Positions 24,304 through 33,528 of a stretch of DNA of 64,000 nucleotides are shown here, in pieces. Location: contig NZ_WFKJ01000008.1 in assembly GCF_009208075.1 (NCBI RefSeq), positions 1 through 64,000 on the forward strand. The letters run 5' to 3'. A program made the translations under genes and the position numbers. Positions within the stretch are counted from its first letter, which is position 1, and the number at the start of each line of letters is the position of its first letter. The notes beneath the pieces are model-generated. The model was not told where the DNA came from. It made no database searches and was given only the letters and a program-made list of their open reading frames with translations. Origin of the DNA: Poseidonibacter ostreae (GTDB lineage: Bacteria; Campylobacterota; Campylobacteria; Campylobacterales; Arcobacteraceae).

Positions 24304-25728
24304 TTATTCTTTGTTAAAGTTCTTTTCAATTGCAGTATTTAGTCTTGATTTTGTTTCATCAAAGCCTAAAACAGAAATAATATCATAAACTGAAGGTGCT
24401 TGTGTTCCACCTGTTAATGCAATTCTAATTGGTTGGAACAATTGTGGAAATTTTAAACCATTACTTTCAATAAATGGTTTTGTAATTGCTTCAACATTTT
24501 CAACAGAATATAATTCATCTTTATTCTCTTCTAGTAAAGCTAAGTACTTATTTAACATCTCAATAGTACCCTCTTTTACAAACTTCTTACTTCCTTTTGC
24601 TTCATATGAAGTTGGTACTTCTAAAATAGTATTAACAGCTGTTTTTAATTCAAGTAAAGTTTGTGCTCTTTGTTTTGATAAATCTAAGATTTCCATTTTT
24701 TTAGAATAATCGTGTAAATCTAAATCAAAAGCTTTTAACTCTTCAACTAATCTATCATTTGAAACTGCTTTTATATATTCAGAGTTTAACCATAAAAGTT
24801 TTTCTGCATTATAAGAAGATGCTGATTTATTAATATTATTTGGATCAAATAGTTCTAACATTTCATCCATTGAAAATACTTCTTGATCACCATTTGACCA
24901 ACCAAGTCTTACTAAGAAATTTAAAAGTGCTTCAGGTAAATATCCATCAGCTTTATATTGCATTACATCCATAGCTCCATCTCTTTTAGATAGTTTCTTA
25001 CCCTGTGGATTATTAATCATTGGCATATGATAAAACTTTGGAACATCAAAACCTAAAGCATTGTAGATTACAATTTGTTTAGGAGTATTTGTAAGGTGGT
25101 CATCACCTCTTAAAACATCAGTCATTCCCATTAAATGATCATCAATAGCTACAACAAAGTTATATATAGGCATTCCATTTGCACGTGCAATTACAAAATC
25201 ATCAACTTGGTTTGCATCAAATTTCATAGAACCTTTTACACCATCTTCAAAAGTAATAGCACCTTCTTTTGGAGCTTTAATTCTAATAACAGGTTCAATA
25301 TCTGCTGGAATCTCTGGTAGTACTTTACCATCTTCTGGTCTCCAAGTTCCATCATATCTAGGATTTTCTTTAGCAGCTTCTTGTGAAGCTCTTAAAGCAT
25401 CAAGTTCATCTCTACTCATATAACACTTATATGCTTTACCCTCTTCTAAAAGTTGATTAATATATTTTTTATAAATATCAACTCTTTTTGATTGGTATTC
25501 GATTTCACAGTCACTTGGCATTCCAACCCAATCAAAAGCTTCTAAAATTGCTCTTACGGCATCTTCATTATTTCTAGCATTATCTGTATCTTCTATTCTT
25601 AGTTTAAACTCACCCTTTGTTTTCTTTGCCCAAAGATAACTATAAAGTGCAGTTCGTAGACCTCCAATATGTAAATATCCAGTTGGACTTGGTGCAAATC
25701 TTGTAATTGCCCCGCTTGTAATTGACAT
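24304..25728 (-). CDS. gltX: Glutamate--tRNA ligase
   Basis: A 474-residue class I aminoacyl-tRNA synthetase. The HIGH-type motif is APSPTGYLHIGGLRTALYS, the KMSKS-type motif is GKKLSKRDGAMD, and RIEDTDNARN binds glutamate/ATP. Many Campylobacterota carry two GltX enzymes, one charging tRNA-Glu and one mischarging tRNA-Gln for GatCAB. Which one this is cannot be told here. gatB begins at the right end of the window but is far away. It starts 3 bases after a tiny upstream gene whose end contains its AGGAG site. Confidence 0.95.
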   Translation of the reverse strand: MSITSGAITRFAPSPTGYLHIGGLRTALYSYLWAKKTKGEFKLRIEDTDNARNNEDAVRAILEAFDWVGMPSDCEIEYQSKRVDIYKKYINQLLEEGKAYKCYMSRDELDALRASQEAAKENPRYDGTWRPEDGKVLPEIPADIEPVIRIKAPKEGAITFEDGVKGSMKFDANQVDDFVIARANGMPIYNFVVAIDDHLMGMTDVLRGDDHLTNTPKQIVIYNALGFDVPKFYHMPMINNPQGKKLSKRDGAMDVMQYKADGYLPEALLNFLVRLGWSNGDQEVFSMDEMLELFDPNNINKSASSYNAEKLLWLNSEYIKAVSNDRLVEELKAFDLDLHDYSKKMEILDLSKQRAQTLLELKTAVNTILEVPTSYEAKGSKKFVKEGTIEMLNKYLALLEENKDELYSVENVEAITKPFIESNGLKFPQLFQPIRIALTGGTQAPSVYDIISVLGFDETKSRLNTAIEKNFNKE

Positions 25729-25731
25729 TGT

Positions 25732-25830
25732 TTACTTCTCCTCTTTCTTATTATAAATATAAAATCCTACGCCTGATACTATTGCTACAATTGCAATGAA
25801 AATTAGCATTGCTATCTCAAGTAAGCCCAT
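25732..25830 (-). CDS. 32-residue single-span membrane protein
   Basis: The frame reads MGLLEIAMLIFIAIVAIVSG then VGFYIYNKKEEK: one hydrophobic helix with a basic/acidic C-terminal tail, the layout of bacterial membrane miniproteins. AAGGA lies 6 bases before the ATG. The start overlaps the end of rlmN by 14 bases and the stop is 3 bases before gltX, so coding fills the only gap in an otherwise packed operon. Translation is likely; function unknown. Confidence 0.6.
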   Translation of the reverse strand: MGLLEIAMLIFIAIVAIVSGVGFYIYNKKEEK

Positions 25831-26899
25831 TTGCGTCCTTCTCTTTTAATTGTCCACAAGCAGCTGAGATATCAATTCCTTTTGATTCTCTAATAGTACA
25901 AATAAGACCTCTATCATTTAAATAATCTTTAAATCTAATCATATCTTCCACTTCTGGTCTTTCATAATCAGTTCCTGGGTATGGATTAAAGAAAATTAAA
26001 TTTACTTTTGCATTTATACCATTTAATAGTTTAATTAATTTAGCAGCTGCTTCAATACTGTCATTTTTACCCTTGATTACTAGGTATTCGAACATTACTT
26101 TTTTTCTTGTATCAACTGGGAATTTTTTAACAGCATCAATAATTGTTTGAATATTATATGCTTTATTCATAGGAATTAATTCAGACCTTAACTCATCATC
26201 AACAGCATGAAGTGAAATCGCAAGTTGAATTCCTAAGTCAAACTCTCCTAGTTTTTCAATCTTTGAAGCAACTCCTGAAGTTGAAACTGTTTGTCTTCTT
26301 TTATTGATTGATAAACCTTCCTCTTCTGCAAATACATTAACTGCACGTGTAAAGTTTTTAAAGTTATCAAGTGGCTCACCCATTCCCATATATACTATGT
26401 TTACAGATTTATTTGCAGGAATGTCATTGTCTCTTTTAATATTTACAATTTGAGCTATATATTCTCCAACTGTAAGGTTTCTAACAAAACCACCTTTTGC
26501 AGTTAAACAGAAAGTACAACCTACTTTACATCCAACTTGAGAAGAAACACATACAGTATATTTTTCACTACGAACAATTACACCTTCTTCATTCTTCTTT
26601 TTTTCTTTCATAAGTAAAAGTACAGCTTCAACTGTTAAATTATCTCTTAATTTAAAAAGATATTTAATACTTCCATCACTACTTACTTCTTTTTTTAGAA
26701 TACTCATTACATCAATAGGGTACTTTTCTTCTAGTTCTTCTTTCAAATCTTTTGGTATGTTTTTCATCTCATCATATGAAGATGCATACTGTTTATATAA
26801 CCAATTATATACCTGCTTTGCTCTAAATGATGGTTTTAAAGTTTCCTTTAATTCATCAAGTGAAAAGTCATATATAGAGGGTGTTCCTTCTTTTGCCAT
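25817..26899 (-). CDS. rlmN: Dual-specificity 23S rRNA/tRNA adenine-C2 methyltransferase
   Basis: A 360-residue radical SAM enzyme methylating C2 of A2503 in 23S rRNA and A37 of some tRNAs. The CxxxCxxC cluster motif is CKVGCTFCLTAKGG. MGMGEPLDNF, STSGVASKIEKLGEFDLGIQ and AISLHAVDDELRSELIPMNK are diagnostic. The C-terminal CTIRESKGIDISAACGQL contains the catalytic Cys of the methyl-carrier mechanism. Confidence 0.95.
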   Translation of the reverse strand: MAKEGTPSIYDFSLDELKETLKPSFRAKQVYNWLYKQYASSYDEMKNIPKDLKEELEEKYPIDVMSILKKEVSSDGSIKYLFKLRDNLTVEAVLLLMKEKKKNEEGVIVRSEKYTVCVSSQVGCKVGCTFCLTAKGGFVRNLTVGEYIAQIVNIKRDNDIPANKSVNIVYMGMGEPLDNFKNFTRAVNVFAEEEGLSINKRRQTVSTSGVASKIEKLGEFDLGIQLAISLHAVDDELRSELIPMNKAYNIQTIIDAVKKFPVDTRKKVMFEYLVIKGKNDSIEAAAKLIKLLNGINAKVNLIFFNPYPGTDYERPEVEDMIRFKDYLNDRGLICTIRESKGIDISAACGQLKEKDANGLT

Positions 26900-26932
26900 T
26901 ATTCTTCCATTTCTTTTATTTATTATTTCTTA

Positions 26933-27469
26933 CTATTTTATGATATTTTTATCAACTAAATATTCAGTCAATTTTTTCATTGCTTCTTGATGATTCTTTA
27001 AAAAATCTTCATGAGCATTTTCATTTGTATAATTTGTTACTATAAATATTCCAGCAACAGGTATTTCAAATTCACGAGCTACTTGTAAAACTGAAAAATA
27101 CTCCATATTTTCAATACCAATACCATATTCATTATATTGTTTTGCTAACTCTTCATTTGTTGATATATAATTTGACGAGTTTACAATTGTGTCATTTTTT
27201 ACCATTTTATTATCAGATTCTAATACATTATCTAAAGGAGTATATGAGCTATTTGTTAAAAAAGATAGCTCAATATTAGCAGCTCTTCTTGATTCTATAA
27301 TATCAAATACCTCATGATTACCATAAGAACCAGCACTTCCAATAAAAAGTATAAAATCTGGTTTATTAAATAAGCAAATTCTAGTTAGATTAATTGCTGA
27401 TTCTATTAAACCAACACCAATTGCTTCTGCAAATTTAAAAGTTTCATTTCTTCCAGCACATACAATCAT
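26933..27469 (-). CDS. Purine/nucleoside phosphorylase-fold protein
   Basis: A 178-residue protein of the PNP/MTAN superfamily, clearly shorter than typical members (about 230-240). FILFIGSAGSYGNHEVFDII is the phosphate/nucleoside loop. GIGIENMEYFSVLQVAREFE carries the ribose-binding Met-Glu pair, and VTNYTNENAHEDF the segment usually holding the catalytic Asp, here replaced in part by Asn. It could be a reduced nucleosidase or a nucleoside-binding relative. It overlaps the upstream gene by 4 bases. Confidence 0.75.
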   Translation of the reverse strand: MIVCAGRNETFKFAEAIGVGLIESAINLTRICLFNKPDFILFIGSAGSYGNHEVFDIIESRRAANIELSFLTNSSYTPLDNVLESDNKMVKNDTIVNSSNYISTNEELAKQYNEYGIGIENMEYFSVLQVAREFEIPVAGIFIVTNYTNENAHEDFLKNHQEAMKKLTEYLVDKNIIK

Positions 27470-28161
27470 TTACACTCCAATAAAAAAACAGCATCTATTT
27501 TAATCTCTTTTGTAGAATTATCAGGAGCTATATTTGAAACTCTTTTAGATGAATATGTTTCCATATTTATATTTTTTGTAAATTTTTTACTTGTTTTATC
27601 TATATCAATACTTTTAACTTCACAATCTTTTAATAAAATATTTTTTAATGAAGCAGAATATTTTTCAATCCAAGTCATTGCATTAATTCTTAAAGCATCT
27701 AAACTATTATCATAAAGTTTTGTACTAGTTGTCCATGAAACATTTGATATATTAATTTTTATATTTTGTCTATTATACTTACTTTCCATTTCAATCAAAT
27801 CATTTATAAATTTATTTAAACTACTAGCATTTTTTGATTTTATTATGTATCTTAAGTTTCCAACATAGCCAATAAACTCTTGAGTATTTTTAAAATACTT
27901 ATATTTTGGACTAAGAGTAAAACTTCCATCATATTTATTTACATCATCATTGTTTTTTATATATTTATTAAATATTTCAATATGCTTATTTATAAATTTT
28001 TCAGACTTATCTTCTACAGAAATAGAGATATATGTACTTAGTAAATCTGGTGTTACTGATTTTGAAAACTTTTTACTAAAACTAATCTCATAAGAGAATA
28101 GGGACATTGGTAAAAGTAGGGCAAGTAAAAATAAAGCTAAGGTTTTGACTTTTAATTTCAT
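27466..28161 (-). CDS. Periplasmic SIMPL-like (DUF541-type) protein
   Basis: A 231-residue secreted protein with signal MKLKVKTLALFLLALLLPMS. The layout (an initial strand FSKSVTPDLLSTYISISVED, then DGSFTLSPKYKYFKNTQEFIG and a later INAMTWIEKYSASLKNIL helix) resembles the SIMPL/DUF541 fold, whose members are of unclear function. Assignment is from pattern only. It lies 2 bases after hisF and is translationally coupled to the phosphorylase-like gene. Confidence 0.5.
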   Translation of the reverse strand: MKLKVKTLALFLLALLLPMSLFSYEISFSKKFSKSVTPDLLSTYISISVEDKSEKFINKHIEIFNKYIKNNDDVNKYDGSFTLSPKYKYFKNTQEFIGYVGNLRYIIKSKNASSLNKFINDLIEMESKYNRQNIKINISNVSWTTSTKLYDNSLDALRINAMTWIEKYSASLKNILLKDCEVKSIDIDKTSKKFTKNINMETYSSKRVSNIAPDNSTKEIKIDAVFLLECK

Positions 28162-28163
28162 TT

Positions 28164-28925
28164 TTATATCCTAACTGGAATATTATTTGCTCTTAAATAT
28201 CTTTTTAAGTCCATAATATCTATTTCTTTAAAGTGGAAAATAGATGCTGCTAATGCAGCACTTGCACCATGTTCAAAAGCCTCTTTCATATGTGCCATAG
28301 TTCCAGCTCCACCACTTGCAATTACGGGAATATCAATAATTGATGATATTTGTTCTGTAATATTAAGCTCAAAACCTGTCTTTGCTCCATCTGTATCCAT
28401 AGATGTAAGTAAAATCTCACCTGCACCTCTGTTATATACTTCTTTTGCCCAAGCAACAGCATCAAGTCCAGTATCTTCTCTACCACCTTTTACAAAAACG
28501 TGATAAGAACCATCTGCTACTTTTTTAACATCAATTGCAGTAACAATACACTGTGAACCAAATCTTTTAGCACTTTCATTTATTAAATCAGGATTAGTTA
28601 CAGCTGAAGAATTGATTGATACTTTGTCACAACCAACATTTAGTAAACTGTATATATCTTCAAGTTTTCTAATACCTCCACCAACTGTTAATGGAATAAA
28701 AACTTCTTTTGCAACTTCTTTTACAATATCTACAATAGTTCCTCTATTTTCATGACTTGCAGTAATATCCAAAAAAGTTATTTCATCAGCACCTTCATTA
28801 TTGTATCTCTTTGCAACTTCTACAGGATCACCTGCATCTCGAAGTCCAACAAAGTTAATTCCTTTTACTACTCTTCCGTTATCAACATCCAAACAAGGTA
28901 TAATTCTTTTTGCAAAACTACTCAA
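28164..28925 (-). CDS. hisF: Imidazole glycerol phosphate synthase cyclase subunit
   Basis: A 253-residue TIM barrel. With HisH it converts PRFAR plus ammonia to imidazole glycerol phosphate and AICAR. Catalytic Asp in [18 protein letters not shown] (near residue 12) and the second Asp in VTAIDVKK (near 131) are present, with [12 protein letters not shown] and [15 protein letters not shown] phosphate-binding loops. hisH is not adjacent, as is usual in scattered his genes of this group. It is the first gene of the leftward run to gltX. Confidence 0.95.
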   Translation of the reverse strand: MSSFAKRIIPCLDVDNGRVVKGINFVGLRDAGDPVEVAKRYNNEGADEITFLDITASHENRGTIVDIVKEVAKEVFIPLTVGGGIRKLEDIYSLLNVGCDKVSINSSAVTNPDLINESAKRFGSQCIVTAIDVKKVADGSYHVFVKGGREDTGLDAVAWAKEVYNRGAGEILLTSMDTDGAKTGFELNITEQISSIIDIPVIASGGAGTMAHMKEAFEHGASAALAASIFHFKEIDIMDLKRYLRANNIPVRI

Positions 28926-28998
28926 ATAAATTCCTTAATTATTATTAGTTATTATCTTATCTAAATGTAAGTTAAAAGCAGTTATACTCCTTGCAATT

Positions 28999-29793
28999 AT
29001 GGAAAATATAAAAGCAAAAAAGAAATACGGACAAAATTTTTTAAAAGATACTACGGTTTTGGATAAGATCATCCAATCGATGCCCAACAATAACAACTAC
29101 CTAGTGGAAATTGGGCCTGGATTAGGTGATTTGACTAAAAATCTAGTCAAGTACAAAGAGATGACTGCTTATGAAGTAGATACTGATTTAATCAGTATTT
29201 TAGAGTCAAAATTTGCAATAGAAATAGAAGAGAATAGACTAAAACTGATCCACACTGATGTTTTAGAAGCTTGGGATAAACAAGAAACTCTGCATAATGG
29301 TAAATACGACTTAATCGCAAACTTACCATACTATATTGCAACGAATATTATATTAAGAGCCTTTGAAGACGATAACTGTGAAAGTATCATAGTAATGATT
29401 CAAAAAGAAGTAGCTTTAAAATTCTCGGCAAAGCCTAAGGATAAAGAGTTTTCATCTTTAGGAGTTATTGCTGATTTAGTTTCAATTGAATCACGAATAT
29501 TATTTGATGTTCCTCCTGAATCATTTGATCCTCGACCAAAAGTTATGTCTTCAATTCTTTATATTAGAAAAGATATGAATAAATCAATTGATAGAGATTT
29601 TAATAAATTTCTTAAGGCATGTTTTGTACAGCCTAGAAAGAAGTTATCTAAAAATCTATCTTCAATTATAAGTAAAGATTTAGTATCCAAGTATTATGAA
29701 GAATTAGACCTTAGTGATAATATAAGACCTCATGAAGTTAGTTCATCTTTGTATAGCCAATTGTATACAAAGGTAAAAGATGGAAGAAATTAA
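28999..29793 (+). CDS. rsmA: 16S rRNA dimethyladenosine transferase
   Basis: A 264-residue SAM enzyme (KsgA) that dimethylates A1518 and A1519. KKKYGQNFLKDTTVLDKI at the N-terminus, the SAM loop VEIGPGLGDLTKNLV and the NLPY motif in IANLPYYIATNIILRAFE are diagnostic. It is divergent from hisF and overlaps the RNase J gene by 14 bases. Confidence 0.95.
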   Translation: MENIKAKKKYGQNFLKDTTVLDKIIQSMPNNNNYLVEIGPGLGDLTKNLVKYKEMTAYEVDTDLISILESKFAIEIEENRLKLIHTDVLEAWDKQETLHNGKYDLIANLPYYIATNIILRAFEDDNCESIIVMIQKEVALKFSAKPKDKEFSSLGVIADLVSIESRILFDVPPESFDPRPKVMSSILYIRKDMNKSIDRDFNKFLKACFVQPRKKLSKNLSSIISKDLVSKYYEELDLSDNIRPHEVSSSLYSQLYTKVKDGRN

Positions 29794-31756
29794 AAACGAA
29801 GAAATAAAACAAAAAGAAACTCCTGTTAATACAGAAGCTGTTGCAAAACCTGTGGAAAATACTCCAACAGAAAAAAAGCAAAATAATACGCAAGAAGCAA
29901 AACCAACTTCTGAAAAGGTACAAAAACCTAATCCTAATCAAAATAGGAGACCAAATCAAAATAAAAGACCAAAAGCTAAACTACCTACAGAAATGACAGG
30001 TGAGGGTTGGATGAATGATCTTAAAAAAGCTCATTTAGTTAATGAAAAAATTCAAAAAGATAGATTAAATCCACACTACAAATTAAACTTAAACACATCT
30101 GCAAAAATTAGAATTACTCCATTAGGTGGACTAGGTGAAATTGGTGGAAACATGATGATTATTGAGACTGATAAGTCTGCAATTATTGTTGATGTTGGTA
30201 TGAACTTCCCTGATGAGACTATGCATGGTGTTGATATATTAATTCCTGATTTTACTTACTTAAGAGAAATCAAACATAAAATTGAAGCAATTATTATTAC
30301 TCATGGACATGAAGATCATATTGGTGCAATGCCATATTTATTTAAAGAAATGCAATTCCCAGTTTATGGAACTTCATTACCATTAGAAATGATTGGTTCA
30401 AAATTTGATGAACATAAAATGAGAGAATATAGAAAATTCTTTAGAGCTGTTGAGAAGAGAAAACCTATTAAAATTGGTGAATTTGAAGTTGAATGGATGC
30501 ACGTAACTCACTCAATTATTGATTCATCTGCAATTGCTGTTACTACTGAAGCTGGAACAATGATTCACACAGGTGACTTTAAAATTGACCATACTCCAAT
30601 TGATGGATATCCTACAGATTTACATAGACTTGCATATTATGGAGAAAAAGGTGTTTTATTATTAACATCAGATTCAACAAATTCTCACTCACCAGGATTT
30701 ACAAGAACAGAAAAAACAGTAGGGCCTACATTTGATAGAATTTTTGCACAAGCAAAAGGTAGAGTTATTATGTCTACTTTCTCATCGAACATTCACAGAG
30801 TTGCACAGGCAATTGATAGAGGAATTTCAAGTGGAAGAAAAGTATGTGTAATTGGTAGATCAATGGAAAAAAACTTAGACTTAGCAATGGGTCTTGGATA
30901 TGTTAAGTTTCCAAAAGACTCTTTTATTGATGCACATGAAGTAAATAAATATAAAGATGAAGAAGTTTTAATTGTAACAACTGGTTCTCAAGGAGAATCA
31001 ATGTCAGCACTTTATAGAATGGCAATTCATGAGCATAGACATATTAAAATTAAACCAACAGATCAAATCGTATTATCAGCAAAAGCAATTCCTGGAAACG
31101 AGGGTAGTGTATCTGGTATTATTAATCACTTATTAAAAGCTGGAGCAAAAGTAGCATATCAAGATTATCCAGATATTCACGTATCAGGACATGCTGCACA
31201 AGAAGAGCAAAAACTAATGCTTAGACTTGTTAAACCTAAATTCTTTATGCCAGTTCACGGTGAATATAATCATGCTTTAAAACATGGTAAAACGGGTATG
31301 GATTGTGGGATTTTAGAAAGAAATCTTTATATTATGAATGCAGGAGAGCAAATTGAAGTAACTCCTAAATACATGAAAAAAGTAAAAACTGTAAAATCTG
31401 GAAAAGTATATATTGACAATCAATTAAACCACAAAATTTCTGATGATATTGTAATTGATAGACAAACAATGGCAAATGAAGGTGTTGTTATGATTGTTGC
31501 TCAAGTAAATGAAGATGATAGAACATTAGCACAAAGAGCAAAAGTTACTTCATTTGGTTTAGTTCCAGATAAACAAGATAAATTCTTTGCAAAAGAGATT
31601 GAAGATTTACTTGCAACATTCTTAGCAAATGTTAAACCAGGTATTTTCAAAAATTCTAGAATATTAGAAGATGAATTAAGAAAAGTTGTAAGAAAACACT
31701 GTATTAGAAAATATAAAAAATACCCAATGATTGTACCTACTGTATTTGTACAATAA
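29780..31756 (+). CDS. rnj: Ribonuclease J
   Basis: A 658-residue metallo-beta-lactamase/beta-CASP RNase with 5'-exo and endonuclease activity, the main mRNA-decay enzyme in this phylum. The first ~75 residues are a low-complexity Asn/Gln/Pro/Lys tail (e.g. NPNQNRRPNQNKRPKAKLP), as seen in H. pylori RNase J. ITPLGGLGEIGGNMMIIETD opens the catalytic domain, ITHGHEDHIGAMPYLF is the zinc HxHxDH motif, HTGDFKIDHTP provides the later ligands, and FMPVHGEYNHALKH is from the beta-CASP/C-terminal part. Confidence 0.95.
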   Translation: MEEIKNEEIKQKETPVNTEAVAKPVENTPTEKKQNNTQEAKPTSEKVQKPNPNQNRRPNQNKRPKAKLPTEMTGEGWMNDLKKAHLVNEKIQKDRLNPHYKLNLNTSAKIRITPLGGLGEIGGNMMIIETDKSAIIVDVGMNFPDETMHGVDILIPDFTYLREIKHKIEAIIITHGHEDHIGAMPYLFKEMQFPVYGTSLPLEMIGSKFDEHKMREYRKFFRAVEKRKPIKIGEFEVEWMHVTHSIIDSSAIAVTTEAGTMIHTGDFKIDHTPIDGYPTDLHRLAYYGEKGVLLLTSDSTNSHSPGFTRTEKTVGPTFDRIFAQAKGRVIMSTFSSNIHRVAQAIDRGISSGRKVCVIGRSMEKNLDLAMGLGYVKFPKDSFIDAHEVNKYKDEEVLIVTTGSQGESMSALYRMAIHEHRHIKIKPTDQIVLSAKAIPGNEGSVSGIINHLLKAGAKVAYQDYPDIHVSGHAAQEEQKLMLRLVKPKFFMPVHGEYNHALKHGKTGMDCGILERNLYIMNAGEQIEVTPKYMKKVKTVKSGKVYIDNQLNHKISDDIVIDRQTMANEGVVMIVAQVNEDDRTLAQRAKVTSFGLVPDKQDKFFAKEIEDLLATFLANVKPGIFKNSRILEDELRKVVRKHCIRKYKKYPMIVPTVFVQ

Positions 31757-31765
31757 GGAGTTATA

Positions 31766-32728
31766 ATGGATTTTAAGCAAATAGTTAAAGATCTTCTGTT
31801 AACAGAAGCTAAGGAATTAGAAAAAGCAGCGCAGAAGATATCTTTCGATATAGAAAAAGCTATTGATTTAATCACAAAGTCTAAAGGTAAACTAATTATT
31901 ACAGGTGTTGGTAAATCAGGACTTGTAGGAACAAAAATTGCTGCAACACTTGCAAGTACTGGTACTAGTTCTTTTTTCCTTCATCCTACTGAAGCCATGC
32001 ATGGTGATTTAGGTATGATAGGAAAAGAAGATATTGTTCTTGGTATTTCATATTCAGGGGAGAGTGAAGAATTAGTTCAAATTCTTCCTCATCTTAAAAG
32101 ATTTAATATTCCATTAATTGCAATGGCAAGAAATGAAAACTCTACATTAGCAAAATATTCAGATGTATTTATTAATATAAATGTTGAAAAAGAAGGTTGT
32201 CCTTTAGATGTTGCTCCAATGTCATCAACAACTCTTACAATGGCAATGGGTGATGCCTTAGCTGTTTGTTTAATGAAAAAAAGAGATTTCCAAAAGAAAG
32301 ATTTTGCATCATTCCACCCAGGTGGAAGTTTAGGGAAACAACTATTTATTAAAGTAGATGACTTACTAAGACGGGAGAATCTTCCTATCGTTTCACGTGA
32401 AACAAAACTTAAAGATGCCATTTTACAAATGAGTGAAGGTAGACTTGGAAGTGTAATCATTACAGATGAAGAGAATAAAGTTGTTGGATTATTAAGTGAT
32501 GGAGATTTAAGAAGAGCGTTAATGAATAAAGACTTTACAATTGATTGTAAAGTAGAAACATTAGCTTCAAAAAACCCTAAGATGTTAAAAAACAAAGACT
32601 TATTAGCAAGTGATGCCTTACAAGTAATAGAAGATTATAAAATACAATTATTGATTGTAACAGATGAAGAAGACAAATTAATTGGCGTTCTTCATATACA
32701 TGACTTAATAGAAGCTGGTATAAAATGA
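31766..32728 (+). CDS. kdsD: D-arabinose 5-phosphate isomerase (KpsF/GutQ family)
   Basis: A 320-residue enzyme making arabinose 5-phosphate for Kdo and lipopolysaccharide. The SIS domain (residues ~30-175) has ITGVGKSGLVGTKIAATLAS and STGTSSFFLHPTEAMHGDLG. FHPGGSLGKQLFIKV follows, then two CBS domains (about 205-320) with VVGLLSDGDLRRALMNKDF and GVLHIHDLIEAG. It overlaps the next gene by ATGA. Confidence 0.93.
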   Translation: MDFKQIVKDLLLTEAKELEKAAQKISFDIEKAIDLITKSKGKLIITGVGKSGLVGTKIAATLASTGTSSFFLHPTEAMHGDLGMIGKEDIVLGISYSGESEELVQILPHLKRFNIPLIAMARNENSTLAKYSDVFININVEKEGCPLDVAPMSSTTLTMAMGDALAVCLMKKRDFQKKDFASFHPGGSLGKQLFIKVDDLLRRENLPIVSRETKLKDAILQMSEGRLGSVIITDEENKVVGLLSDGDLRRALMNKDFTIDCKVETLASKNPKMLKNKDLLASDALQVIEDYKIQLLIVTDEEDKLIGVLHIHDLIEAGIK

Positions 32729-33528
32729 AACACGAAGAAGAATTAGAAGAGACTAGATTAAATAAATTCTTATCTCATAATAGTAAATACTCAAGAAGAG
32801 AAGCTGATAGATTAATAGAAGAGGGTAAAGTAAAAGTTAATGGTAAAGTTGTTGATAACTTAGCAACTAAAGTTACTATTAATGATGAAGTACATATCAA
32901 TAAAACTTTAATCAAAGAAGATAAAAATAAAATGCCTACGGTTATTATTTATAATAAACCAAAGGGTGAAATAGTATCTAAAAAAGACCCTCAAGGTCGA
33001 AAAACTATTTATGATTCATTAGATAAAAGATATCAACACTTTATGTCTGTTGGACGTTTAGATTATGCTAGTGAAGGTTTATTACTATTATCAGATTCTG
33101 TTAAAATTGTTGATGCATTAATGCACTCAAATTTAGAAAGAAAGTATAAGTTAAAAGTAAATGGAACTATTGGACCAAAAGTTGAATCTGCAATGATGCA
33201 AGGTTTAGAGCTTGAAGATGCAACAGATGGAGCATTTAAAACAAGTAAAATTAAATCTATGACATTTGCACCTTTTATAGGTTATAGTATTCAATCAAAC
33301 AATGAAAACTTTTCTAAAATAAAAGTAGCAATTGTTGAAGGTAAAAACAGAGAATTAAGAAGATTCTTTGCTCACTTTGGACTTGATATTATGGATCTTA
33401 AAAGATATGAATTTGGTGGAATTTCACTAAATAATTTACCTACAGGTAAAAGTAGATTTCTTTCAAAAGAAGAGTATAGAAACTTAAGAAGCTTTTTAAA
33501 TGAAAGTGAAGATGACAGATCTTTCTAA
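32725..33528 (+). CDS. rRNA pseudouridine synthase, RsuA/RluB family
   Basis: A 267-residue enzyme with an N-terminal S4 RNA-binding domain (RLNKFLSHNSKYSRREADRL, then EGKVKVNGKV) and a catalytic domain. IYNKPKGEIVSKKDPQGRKT and SVGRLDYASEGLLLLSD carry the catalytic Asp, and VEGKNRELRRFFAHFG the C-terminal motif. RluB (23S U2605) is likely, but RsuA/RluE/RluF cannot be excluded. It is coupled to kdsD and overlaps rarA. Confidence 0.88.
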   Translation: MKHEEELEETRLNKFLSHNSKYSRREADRLIEEGKVKVNGKVVDNLATKVTINDEVHINKTLIKEDKNKMPTVIIYNKPKGEIVSKKDPQGRKTIYDSLDKRYQHFMSVGRLDYASEGLLLLSDSVKIVDALMHSNLERKYKLKVNGTIGPKVESAMMQGLELEDATDGAFKTSKIKSMTFAPFIGYSIQSNNENFSKIKVAIVEGKNRELRRFFAHFGLDIMDLKRYEFGGISLNNLPTGKSRFLSKEEYRNLRSFLNESEDDRSF

